Shown piece by piece: positions 1 to 11,700 of a DNA stretch of 64,000 nt. The notes beneath the pieces were generated by a model. It worked only from the letters and a program-made list of their open reading frames with translations, was not told the origin of the DNA and ran no database searches. Source of the DNA: Zelopaecilomyces penicillatus (Eukaryota > Ascomycota > Sordariomycetes > Hypocreales > Pseudodiploosporaceae); contig VCCP01000001.1 of NCBI GenBank assembly GCA_005765155.1, positions 682,001 through 746,000 of the forward strand. Reading direction: 5' to 3'. The position numbers were made by a program, and so were the translations under genes. Position 1 is the stretch's first letter. Each line of letters opens with the position of its first letter.

Positions 1-264
1 ATCTCTGAACAGGTTATCAAAGAAGCAGCCGCCAATGACCGCTGTGGCAAGGAGGTTCTGTCCCTTCTCTTCAATAAATGGCCAGGGGCTGGCGTTTATG
101 TTACGGAAGAAGTCCTCGCTGCCGCCGCCTCAAACACAAAATACGGCGAGGAAGTGGTGGCACTTTTGCTGGAGATGCGGGAGGCGGAGAAACCGTTGGT
201 TGTAACCCCTAGGGAAGATGGAGCTGATACCTTGGAAGTAAAGGAGGCAATTCTGGTGGTCTAG
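1..264 (+). CDS. C-terminal fragment of an NLR/ankyrin-associated repeat protein (5' partial)
   Basis: Frame 1 is open from the first base to a TAG at 262-264, giving 87 residues of a truncated C-terminus. The visible part holds about two units of a roughly 30-residue repeat. Each unit runs V/I-x-E-E/Q-V-x-x-A-A-A, then N-x-x-x-G-x-E-V, then L-L. This repeat is common in the C-terminal halves of fungal NACHT or ankyrin-type proteins tied to non-self recognition. The last 25 or so residues are acidic and non-repetitive, which fits a natural C-terminus. The N-terminal effector or nucleotide-binding domains lie outside the window, so the class is inferred from the repeat only. Confidence 0.6.
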   Translation: MSEQVIKEAAANDRCGKEVLSLLFNKWPGAGVYVTEEVLAAAASNTKYGEEVVALLLEMREAEKPLVVTPREDGADTLEVKEAILVV

Positions 265-1517
265 ATGGGCTTTTCTATGAAGGAATCAGTTTGGGGCATT
301 TTCGGAGCATTATGATGGGGCGTTCTCTACTATCAGTAGTACTGACTGTATATCCAGAACTACTAGGTTTAAACGGATATTATTCAAGCTAACAGCTTAT
401 TTACATTGGTTGAAAGCGCATCCAAATATTTATTAACACTACATTTACACTTGCCTTAGATTTGCATCATCATTTGTATAGCAAATGACGCATCTACTTC
501 CCTGTGAAACAACGGTGTTTTATGAGTTGCCACATGGTTCCATTGTAGACAGAAGCACAAATCAAACACTTCAAATTACATTGGCTTAGTGAACAATGTA
601 GAAGACCCAATTTATTAACCCGATCATCACGTAGTATTTAGAAATGGATTCCTCATTGAAGTAGCTTGTTTCAACAGCTCCACCATTTATTTGTAGAAAT
701 GTATAGGGTAGGTAAAGCCGTGTTGAGCTTGACTCAGGTACATGACACATCCAAAGAGCTAAAATGTCTCAGGAGGGGATCGGTAAGTATTATTTTATGT
801 AATTCTTGCGCACAGCTGCGGATGTTGCAATGATGGAGGATGACTCCGAAGCGCCTTTAAAATGATATATAGATTATTTCATTGTTCACGGTTGACCAAT
901 TGAATGAAGAAGAGGAATGGCAACGAAGTGTGGTATCCGGACGAATTCAGTGCTCCGATCCGGCATCCCGGATGTCGGTCATCCGAGGCTGTCAACTTTG
1001 AACGCCAACGCTAGCATGAAAGAGGGGCTTTGCAAAGCGCATTCATCCATCCAATGTAACAAATGAAGCCAGACCTGCTTTCAAGAACTCTACTTCGCTG
1101 ACCAGAAGAACGTCGAGACCTTAGCTCGCCACTGTAGCCGGCTTTTCCTGTCCTGCTCCCTTGCTCTTAGAAGAATCTAGAATTCAAGGCTGTATCCAAG
1201 GCCGCCACACTCCGGTGTTGAGGATGTCGGGACTGTTGCATTTGCGCCTTAATATTCCATACATTTGTCATGGATTATTGGCCCCATGCCGGGTATGGGT
1301 AGTGGCAGTAAAGCGTGTTCCGGCGTCTGGCCTTCCGCTGCGAAGAGACGCACGTGGTATTGTGACGTATTCGCTGTCCACTCCTCCCACCAGTAGAGTC
1401 TTTGGCACCATTGCTCCGACTTTTTGCTTTTCCCTCCGTCGTGCGATCCTGCTTTCTACTCCTTGTTCCACAGCCCAGGAATACTATCACACTCAGACCG
1501 TTCCAGCAATCTCCAAA
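265..1517. other. Intergenic region with likely 5' leader of the peroxidase gene
   Basis: No supported gene. The frame of the peroxidase start codon stays open upstream from about 1161 to 1518, giving an Arg-rich, acid-poor stretch that could be a leader or chance. The rest is AT-rich with no recognisable repeats or RNA genes. Confidence 0.5.
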
Positions 1518-2253
1518 ATGGCATCCGCGACAACCTTCTATGACTTCACACCGCTGAACAGTGAGTAATTACCTTGCTGCTCGTGATCCCTCATGGGTTG
1601 CTTCACACCTAAGCCCTCGTGACATAAGTAGTTAAGCTGCAGCTTTGCAAAGGCAGTGCTAATTGAGATGGTGTCCCGCAGACCGGAGTGAAGAGAAACC
1701 TCTGTCCGATTACAGGGGCAAAGTCGTTCTCGTCGTCAACACCGCATCCAAATGTGGCTTCACAAAACAGTACGATGGCCTTGAAGCTCTGTACAAGTCA
1801 GTAAACGAGTCACACCCCGACCAGTTTGTCATTCTCGGCTTCCCTTGCAACCAGTTCGGCGGACAGGAGCCGGGCTCCGACGACGATATCCAGGAGTTCT
1901 GCCGTCTGAACCATGGCGTCACCTTTCCCCTGATGAAGAAGGTCGACGTCAAGGGCAGCACCGCCGACCCCCTCTTCAAGTGGCTCACCAGCGAGAAGCG
2001 CAACTGGGGCATGGAGCCTATCAAGTGGAACTTTGAAAAGTTCCTCATCAACCGTGACGGTGGCGTCAAGGAGCGTTGGTCGAGCATTACCGGCCCGGAA
2101 AGCCTCAAGAGCTCCGTCCTCGCTGAGTTGGAAAAGAAGGCTACACAACCCTCGCCCCCTCCTGCAGCCGAGCCAACACCCACCGCAACCGAGCCAAGCC
2201 CTGTTCCAGCTGCCCAACCAAGTATTGCTCCTGTAGCTGGAAATGAAGCCTAA
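1518..2253 (+). CDS. gpx: Glutathione peroxidase-like thiol peroxidase (Gpx3/Hyr1 type)
   Basis: Exons 1518-1560 and 1682-2253; the intron has a GTGAGT donor and CCGCAG acceptor; 204 aa. Members reduce H2O2 and lipid hydroperoxides, usually with thioredoxin as electron donor, and yeast Gpx3 also relays H2O2 signals to Yap1. The peroxidatic Cys39 lies in N-T-A-S-K-C-G-F-T, so this is the Cys form, not a selenoprotein. Cys70 is in F-P-C-N-Q-F, with Gln72 beside it, and Cys88 is in the E-F-C-x-L-N resolving-cysteine motif. Trp130-Asn131 complete the active site. The core ends near residue 165 and is followed by about 40 residues rich in Pro, Ala and Thr, which most family members lack. An in-frame upstream opening allows a longer N-terminus, possibly mitochondrial. 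Confidence 0.93.
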
Positions 2254-5200
2254 AGGGCACCGGAAACATCATAGAAAAAGTGCTTCTTTATAATGGTTGA
2301 AACCAGAACAGAGCAGTGGTTTCGGGGGGGGGGAATGACTGGGTTATGATGACCCGAGTTGAAAGAGATGGATAATATTCAATAAATAGCAAGCAACATT
2401 ACCTGCAAGAAATACCGTCAATGTCTAGTTTCGACAACTGATAATTCCTATTCTTCAACTTTTGTTTATGTAGAGACGTGCCATTCGACTTCACCGAATG
2501 AATCTTATGACAAGACGACCAGAAAGTAATTAGGCACATCATAAGTTGTCGAAAATGAACCTCCGTCATGGCAGCCTGCATTGCGACACGACTGTAATTG
2601 ATTGCATAGAGGATAAGTCAACTGATATTAACAGCAATGCTTAGGCACGGAAAGTGATATTTCGTTTGGAGGCTGCAGAAGTCTGAATTGTTCGGGCTGC
2701 AAATACAAACTCTGCAAAGCACTTCTCTTTGCTTCCCGCGCGGAGAAGGATGTAGAACGAGTAAATGGAAGAGGTAGAACCATAATCGACAGTAGTTTGT
2801 AGCAGCATAAATATTATACAAAATCTTACAGTATTTCGCCCTATCTCACGTGCGCCACATTATTGACGGAGACACCCGTTTGCGAACCAGAAGCCATATC
2901 TATCGAGGCAGTGCACATCTTATCGTCGTCATGCAAGATAGCCGCATATTGGCTCCCGCACAGCTTAAACTTGGCTCCGTCGTGTGCCAATTTCCCGCAT
3001 AATATATGGCTAGTTCAAGGGCAAGGGTAAATCTCCGTTTTTATCCATTTTTAGATACATGATGTCAGGGTCTAGAGGCTCCAAAGAACGGGCTGGTACT
3101 TGAACAAGTGGCCCTTGTCTAGGTAGGTACGTTGTATACTTGCCTACACATATTTCCATCTATATTCTGGCGTCCGAGGCGTTGCGGTAATCGGTTGCAT
3201 ATCGCGGGTTCCAATTTCACGATGCTAATAACTCATCGCACCGGTCTTGACGGATGCTCAAGAAAGTAAAATGACGAAACTGTTACACAGAGAAAACTGC
3301 CCGTAAAGCCACAAAGCAATGGTTGCACGAACAACAGTCCTGCTTACTGCCGATAGATCCCCATGCGTCGCAACCACAATGACACGTTCCACCTACACAG
3401 ACGTGCACGTACAAACATGTAACATTACCCGCCGAGACAAACTTTGGCATATATAAAGTAATTATCTGGGTTCAGAAATGGCATCCTTACGTAGATGGAG
3501 TGACGATCCGGTGGGCTGTCTATGGTTAAATGATGATGTGCAAACCCAAAACCGCAAGGCAGATGCGTGGTTATGGGTGTGTGTGTCTGCTGTCTGCCTT
3601 GCGAGAAGAATGGGCAAAGACAAAAAGAAAGTATGGATAACGGCACTGCTACGTCTGAGACTAAATGACGAGTATGGTATTTTCTTCAACATGCTGGATG
3701 TCTGATGGCGGGAAGAAAGGGGGAAAAGTAATCAGACGATGGGTGTTCAGTAGGAACGTCAAAACCAGGGACAATTCACCACTAGTATGGAATAGGTAGT
3801 GTAAATACTCCTAAATGAGTAGTAATAGCACAACGGATGGAAGAGACAGACCTTTCCTCGTATGGACCTGGAAAGTCAGACCCCTGCAGATCCATGCCCC
3901 GTAAAGGCAGATCTCCATTGTTTGGTGTTTCCCCTCCAGCCCCTTTTAAGATTGCAAGGGGAGTTTGTGGTTTTGTTATTTGTTGTTCTATTTGCTCCCG
4001 CACAATGTCCGTCTGGGATATTGAGGCTACTATGTACCACTTCATCATACTGTTGACGAGATGTTGTCAATGATTGTTCTAAATAGCAACAACAATGCTT
4101 GGCAGGAACAGTCCCTTGCTTGGTGGAGTCACAAAGAGGTATCAAGATGGACGCTCTTAGGAACATCACCACTGGGATTCCCCCTATACTAGAGGGTTTT
4201 AGTGTGGACGGCCCCTGCATACACCCACTGTACTACGTGCGCTGTTAGTGTGGGATTCAGCGCTTTCCAACCCGCTGGACCAGCCACCCGTTCGGTATGT
4301 AAGCACTGTGTTGGTTGATGCAGACAATTCAAGGTCATGCGGCGTGGGTGTGACATGTTAGGTCCTCGTATGCTGCCGCCATACTAGCCCTTAACTCGTG
4401 AGATTACCGGACCCTCGCCCTTGCACTTTCCGAAACAGCCAGGACCCTGAAGTGGCAGGAAGTAGCAGGAAGTGGCAGCCCGGCGCATGGCCTGTGGATG
4501 CATCATCGTGTCTTTCTTAGTTCTTCTGCACCTTTCGCTTGTTTGCTTTCCACCAACGAGTACGGATGGATGCTTTGATGATACCTGCTGCCCGCACACA
4601 TAGGTGCTCTGCAGGTACGAGCTCTCGGCCCAGCGCTCGGTGCAGCCGATGGATGCCTGTTCTTTGACTTCCATGATCTCGCGTCCAGCACACGCTCATC
4701 CATCCCCTGCGTGGCACTGGTCACAGGTTCGTGGCCCGGAATTGCAATGAGGAACCAACCCGCAAAAACCGATGGATACCGCTTCCAAGTCTTCCAGCGA
4801 CGAAAAGCAGAGCACGGTTGCGTTCACCTGGAACAAACGGCGGCTCAATCCAAGATCAAGATTAATTACAAGACCAGCTTCAGTCTCTGGTAGGCCACCC
4901 CACAATTTGGCGCCCCTTGCGCCAAGGAAGGATGAGATCGACATCTAGCTAGGTGGAGAGATGATCTCTGCCAAGTACCGCCCCAGAGCATTGGCAAGAT
5001 CGATTGCCCCGTTTGTCGTTGCATCATTGCACTCGGATTAGCATTCATGCGCTTGCTGCTAGGATGAAGATGGAGGATATGCTGTTGATACTGAAATTCT
5101 TCTGTACAGAGAAGAGATGGAACGGAGAGAACACCATTTCAAGCATTCGAGTCTTCTTCTCGTATCCTTTGTTCATGAGAAATCGTCGGAATGACGCACA

Positions 5201-5794
5201 GGCAAGCTAACTTGACCAACCAGCCACAAACCCTTCTTCGCACCCTTGTGGTAGTTATTATGCGTTGTTGCCCCTGTCGGTCTTCATTTCCACTCTCCAC
5301 CAGTCCCCACCCCGGCCAACAAGCCTCGCGGACGGAGGCAGAAGCCAGGTTTTTCAGGGTCTTGGCAGTCCAGCATTGCCATCGACATTGTCGGCTCCCC
5401 CAATCGAATTGCTCTCTGGTCCTGGCAAACGAAGTGATTTCTCCTCGCTGCTCGGCTTCCGGCCGCCGCCCCGGCCCCTCGTGATTGACGAGAGGTCGCA
5501 ATGATGAGCACGGTGCTCCACACCGCACATGGTTCATTGCAGCCGTTTGCTCATCCCTAGCCATCTGTACAGCGCTCGGCCAATCCACCAGTAAATCGTA
5601 CATATGGAGGTTATGCCCAGAGCCACCTGCATTGGCAAACTCTCCTTTTGCCAACCCACGTCGCTCTCTGTCTCCTCGTCCACCCAACTATCCACAATCC
5701 TTTTTGTGGTTGTCTCTCATTATTTTGTTTGTTTAGTTTTTTGAACTTCGTAATTAGATTGCCGGTCATTCTTTACGCCGGTACGATCGCCAAT
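2254..5794. other. Intergenic region (3.5 kb)
   Basis: Only short overlapping open frames without family resemblance are present. The last 150 bases before the protease start are pyrimidine-rich, as in many fungal core promoters. No transposon ORF, tRNA or rRNA was found. Confidence 0.45.
2381..2386 (+). terminator. AATAAA-type polyadenylation hexamer of the peroxidase gene
   Basis: AATAAA lies about 130 bases after the peroxidase stop codon in an AT-rich stretch, the expected place for a fungal 3' end signal. Fungal poly(A) signals are loose, so this is suggestive only. Confidence 0.35.
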
Positions 5795-8098
5795 ATGCGC
5801 TCTACTCTCTTTTCGTTGGCGGCGCTGCCGCTTGCGTCCTACGCCCTTGAGTTTCTCGACGACAACAAATTCCAGCAGGAGTCTGACATGCTGCGATTTC
5901 CCATAGCCGTCTCTGGCGGTGCTCCCAGCAGAAACATTCAGAAGCGTCAGAACGATGTTAGCATTCGCTCCCAGAAGACTGGTTTCTTCTACACAATTGA
6001 AATTATGTTTGGCACCCCACCCAAGCCTGTCAGCGTCAACTTCGACACGGGCTCCTCGGAGCTGTGGGTCAATCCTGTCTGCAGCAAATCCACCGATCCG
6101 ACATTCTGTGAAAACTTTGGCAGATTCGCCGAGTCCCAAACCTTTATTGATGCCAATGCCACTGGTGGCGTCAAGTACGGAACTGGATTCGTTGATTTCG
6201 AGTATGGTTACGACTATGTGCAAATTGGCTGTAGGTCCATTAGGTCATTTTCATCATTTTCCATCATTCTTGATATCATGTTCCCCTTTGCCCCTCTCAC
6301 GCTGCTAGTCTTCCCGGATTTCGAGCATGATGCTGATTTGATTCACTGTGATTTACAGCCGCCAGAGTCAAGCAGCAGATGTTTGGTGTTGCTACCGATA
6401 GTGAGTTTGCCTCTGTCGGCATTCTTGGCGCTGGTCCTAGCTTGAAGGGATGGAACAGCCCTTACCCCTTTGTCATTGACAGCATGGCTCAGCAGGGCTT
6501 GATAAAGAGCCGAGCCTTCAGTCTTGACATTCGCAGCATTGGTAGCGACCGTGGTTCCGTTGTATTTGGCGGTATCGATACCAAGAAGTTCTCCGGCAAG
6601 CTTGAGAAGCGCCCCATCATTGATCCCTCCAACTCCCCTGATGGCCAGACCCGGTAAGTGAGCCTGCTTTGCAAATCATTGAAAATTCGCATATTTGCCG
6701 AATTCGCAATATTTCATTATTATTTCTAACATACTCCTCAACAGCTATTGGATATATCTTGATGGTATCACAGTTACTAAGGAGGACGGTAACACTGTGC
6801 CTGTGTTCGACAAGCCCAATGGTCAGGCTGTGCTTCTTGACAGTGGCTACACCATCAGCACGCTGCCTGGCCCCATCTTCAATGAGATCCTCAAGGCCTT
6901 CCCTTCTGCCAAGAAGTCACCCGACTCCGATGAGTATCTTGTTGACTGCAACATCGGCAAGACCACGGGTCATGTCAACTTCAAGTTTGGCAAGACTGTA
7001 ATCAACGTTCCCTACGATGACTTTATCTGGAAGCAGCCCGACCATGGCCTTTGCAAGCTTGGTGTTGCTCAAGATGATAGTAAGTTATGAACCACATCTG
7101 TTGCGCATGGGCCTCTACAAGACGAGGGCCTGTGTTCCCAAGAAGAAATCAGCATGCTAACTGTACACAAAGAGTTCCCCGTTCTTGGTGATACCTTCTT
7201 GAGGGCTGCATATGTCGTCTATGACTGGGACAACCAGAACATCCACTTGGCCAACAACGAGGACTGCGGTTCCAACCTTCTTGCCATCGGCAAGGGCCCC
7301 GATGCTGTGCCTTCTGTTGCGGGTGACTGCGGTGTCTCAGCTACGGCGTCGATCCCGGCTTCGACATTCACCACTGCTCCTACTGCTCCCGCCAATGTCA
7401 CCGGTGGCTCTGGAAACAACACCCACGCTCCTGCTACGACGCACGCCGCCGTGACCACTGGCTGGTACAACATTACTTCGGCTCCTCCCACGCTGACATC
7501 CACCATCACCAGCACCAACGTTTACACCATCACCTCTTGCGCTCCTACTGTGACTAACTGCCCCGTTGGCAAAGTCACCACTGAAGTTGTTACCTCTTAC
7601 ACCACCTATTGCCCTGCTGAAAGCACCACCGCAGTCCCTTGGCCTACAACCACCCCCGCGGACGATTGCCCTGAGATCACGGCTACCTACACCATTCCTC
7701 GAACCTACACTTGCAGCAAGGGCAAGACGTCATGCGAGCCACAAACAACTGTGAATGTGGTTACCATCGTACCAATCGTTACCATGACTGTTCCCATCAA
7801 GGTGCCGTACTGCACTACCTGCGCGCCCGTGGTCCCCAGCTCCACGGCCGCCGTCTCAACTCCCGTTCTGATCAACACACCTGGCTCTACTCCAGTGGCT
7901 CCTCCTCCAATGGTCACCAGCCCTCCGGAAGCTGTGACCTCTCCCAGCGGCGGTATCGTTACCGTCACGACTCCATGCCTCAACTGCGGCCCTGTGTCTA
8001 CTCAACCTGGCCTGCCGCCATCTGGTGCGTCCGAGATGTTCCGCGCTCCTGGCATGGCCATCCTCGCACTCTGTGTTTTGGTCGCCACTGTCATGTAA
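5795..8098 (+). CDS. GPI-anchored yapsin-like aspartic protease
   Basis: Exons 5795-6230, 6359-6653, 6745-7079 and 7173-8098; 663 aa. A secreted pepsin-family (A1) endopeptidase held at the plasma membrane or wall, where yapsins process cell-wall and precursor proteins after basic residues. A signal peptide covers about residues 1-17 and a Lys-Arg pro-peptide site is at 50-51. The first catalytic Asp84 is in F-D-T-G-S-S, and the second, Asp276, is in L-L-D-S-G-Y-T, a yapsin-like DSG variant. The catalytic part ends near residue 420. A long Thr/Ser/Pro tail with scattered Cys follows, then a hydrophobic C-terminus that looks like a GPI-attachment signal. All four exons join in frame. The last acceptor is AAG rather than CAG/TAG and has a CTAAC branch site 11 bases upstream, so it is the least certain junction. 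Confidence 0.9.
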
Positions 8099-8709
8099 AT
8101 AAGATGCGGGATGAAATACGATGTGGATGGTGATTTTGTTTGTTAATGAAAATAGAATGGATTGCGGGGGCACTAACGTTCCATAGGAAGAGATAAAAGG
8201 CAGCTGGCATGCATTCCGGGAATTGGATAAACCCTCGCAAAGGAAGTTCCATTTCAAACTAAATGGGGTGGCTTAATATCTCATGGCTTTGTGTGCGTTG
8301 GTTCAAAAGATGCGGATACCTTTTTCGATTCTCTCTCTTCGAGGGGCTCCTTATAGAAATGACATACGGAGCATAATATACTGTAATTTAACACGATAAC
8401 TTGACGGTTCTACTTCTTTTGACAGTTTTGTAGTTCAGGTTGTGCAGGAAATGTATACGTCTCTTCCATCTGCTGTTCTTCTCTACACAGATGAAAGTTT
8501 CGGCAGTGCCACACGATCAATTATGGTCCTAACAGAATTTCCTGGATTAAATTCAAAATTCGTCAGGCTTTTATTGGATGCTATGGAAGACTCGGCAGAA
8601 GAGTTGTGGTCTCATTGGTTTTTGGCCCATGGAGTATGCTTTGTGTGTTCACATACTCCAAATGTATATATATGTGATATGTGTGTGTGTTCTTGGACAG
8701 CGTTATGTG

Positions 8710-8728
8710 AAAAAAAAAAAAAAAAAAA
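8710..8728. repeat. Poly(A) homopolymer, 19 bases
   Basis: Uninterrupted run of A in the gene-poor region, preceded by a short TG repeat and not part of a recognisable retroelement. Confidence 0.9.
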
Positions 8729-11700
8729 GTCTATGCTGTCTATTCTGTTATACCGAGGAACTTGAGCCATTGAGGATAAATGATATAGCCTCAGGAACTG
8801 TCATATCATCCGTAGTATGCTGCCCCAACTGACGTGCTAGAAATTCGTCATTGAACGATGCCTAGGTATAGTGATCGTCATAGTTGCGGATGAATGATAA
8901 ATAGTTGTGGTTTCATAAAAGGTGATTTGCCTCATTGCTCCATTGTTTTGCAAATGGGAGATAGATCATACTCGGCGCGGCGCATTTTGGTATTGTGTGA
9001 GAAGTGTAAAAGATGTTTCCCCGAGTTCGCAGATTGGCTCTGAGTTTTGGAAGTATTGATTCACACAGCATCTGATAGTAGGTAGCCTCTCCTTTCTTTC
9101 CTAAGATGACAAGAACATCATTTGGTAGTGGTCAGGAGTCGTCTTTGCAACAGCAACGGAGGGAGAAGATAGTGGTAGGATTGTAAAAAGATATGGGATG
9201 AACGGGTGAAGTCAAATTGGATTGGACTTTGGGATGGGGAAGTTGAACGTAGAGGAGAGAATTGGCAAACTGAAGTTTGGTTCAAGTCTAATGGTTGGGA
9301 TTGTTTACATGAGGTTCACAGCTGCATATTGAGGGACTGGCTGCAAGTATGAACGAGTTGTCAGTAGTTTGAACGTGCCCCTCTCCTTCGAAGACGATAT
9401 CGAACAAAGAAGTAGTCAAAAAGCTTGATCGATGGTTGCTGAAACAAAGAAAAATTGGCATGTAGACGAAACACATTAGCAACGGGAGATTCGATTAGTC
9501 CCGTAGTTCACGCTCTCGGTCGTTGACAAAGGTTTCATCTTCACAGTAACCGCTAGAGATGACAAGCCCGACATGCTCATAGTTTCACCCTGTGGCAGAA
9601 GATCCCCCACTCACCATTGATTCGTGGAAGAGGGGCTGTTAAAATGTCCTCAACTGGGATCCTCAATGACGAAACCAGCTTGGATGGGTGGATAGTGGGC
9701 TTATCTGGCCGTGGGATGAGAAGGAGGGGAAGGGGGGGCATCGGCCTTAAGAAGACTGTTCTATCAGGACTTGTATAAACTGTGTCTTAGCGGGTGGTGG
9801 CGTCAGTCTTTTGGTATGGAGAGGGTGAGGTGTATTTTTTGACTAGACAAGCCAAGCCCGGCAGTGACTTTTTAGACGCTGGTTGACGAATTTATCCTTT
9901 TCCCCTCAGGTTCCACTATTTCTGGCGGCGTTTGCTTCCTTAGACTGCTTAGTCAAAGCTTAACAGGAACAGATTGTGCGTCTCTTCCTGTATCATGCAG
10001 ATGAACTTGGTTGATAGCCGTTTCGTTTAATTGCCTCTGCAAGTTAATAGATTGCAAACACCGTCATCAAAGGCGGATGATGACCGAGTTGCCTATCGAT
10101 CGAGGGTTTTTGCCCCTGGCGGCCATCGAATCTTGAATACTATCTGGGATTTCTAGAAGCCAATACCCGTAATGCCCCGGCCATGGATCGGCGGGTAAGT
10201 AGTGGGAGGCGGCTGTGGGGTACAGTGGGAAGTGTCTCGTTGCGTGGCGGGAATGGTTTGCCGGCACTTGGAACCAACAACAAACGTGAGTGTGGGAGAA
10301 ATTAAAGTAAAGTCGAAAGTATGGGGGGCGCGCGTGGGGTGACGTGGACTAGGGGCGGCTAGCTCCGTGAAAACCTTACCAATCAGGAACCCGTAGATAA
10401 CGGATTGGAGTAGGGTAGGTGTCCCCCTATGATAACACAACCAACAACAGCAACCAACTTCAAGACCTCGTTAGTCGCTGCCCACACCTAGAATAGATGC
10501 CCACCTTGGGCCCTGGATGCTTGATTATCTCTTTAGGGCCCCTCCAAGACTTACCCCTGAGTTCGGTATGTCCTAGCCTGTCCCTGCCATGATGGTCAGG
10601 GCTTTCCCCCAAATGACTCGGTGAGCCAGGGGCCGACCGAGTCAATTCTCGAAACTGCCATCTGGAGCTTGACCGAGTCGTCGATGTGTGGATGTTGTTT
10701 CTTATCAGCACCCCAGCTCTGCTTCCAGAATCGTCTAGCTCTGAGTAATGACGACATTGGCACTCTGGGTGTGAGATGAGCAAATTATAACTGAATTTGG
10801 TGTGCAGGGACCCTAACCCTTGATCAAAGCTGCCCCAAGCGACAACAACCCTCCATTGCCCAAAGCATTTGATGCAACATGCGCTTGTGAATAGAGTCAA
10901 AAAGAGGGTGCTCAAGGTGCATAAATTGGCTGAAAGGGAAAATGCAACTTTGGCGAATGCCTCAGTTTGCAGCACTTTGTTGATTGGTGATGGTACGGGC
11001 CCATCTGGGAGTCGGTCCTTTAGCACTCCTCGCCGCGCCTGTGACTTCCAAAACAATGATCCGTTCCGCTGACACCACGACCACCCTTTCCCCTCCTCTC
11101 CATCTCAGCTCCCATCTCTCATCCCATCAGAAGAGCTTGATGCCAAGCAGCACTCTTCGAACAGACCATCGAGATCAACAACTCCAGTGTCAGCTTTCAC
11201 AATGTTTTGTTACATTCACAGTTTCTCCGTCGGAACTGGCTTTGGCAGCTGATGGCCGTCTTCGACGCACGGTGATGGGGGCAAGATGAGATTTGCCAAG
11301 CCTTTTTTTCTCTCTCGCTTGCAAGACTCCCCCCTCTTCTCGAAATGACAATACTATTGTCTGCAATCTTGTCAGCCAGCAAACAGTCCCACACGAGCTT
11401 GTTGCGTGGGCGTGTCTGAGTGCGTGCATCGCTACGGACGGACGAGTTCGCGGGTATGCGCTCGTCACGAAATTCTCACAGATTCCAACATCAACTGGAC
11501 CCGAACGCTGCACACTAGACTTCTGCCTAAACTGTAAGGCCGATCACATGTATGAACAAATTTACAAAATTGCACCAATGAAGGATTACAGTGGAAAGCA
11601 AGATATCCACGTCACATCGGCTCGTCTTGTCAATACAGCATACATGCAGGATGACAAGCATTCCGCGACGGTTACACCTCTGCTCTGCGACTGCAAACAT

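Noticed and set aside
1161..1568. 135-codon frame read as an independent gene
   Set aside because: Its 3' part is the first exon of the peroxidase in the same frame; treated as possible leader only.
10460..11056. 198-codon minus-strand open frame
   Set aside because: No domain, scattered composition, overlapping open frames on the other strand and no splice context; reads as chance.
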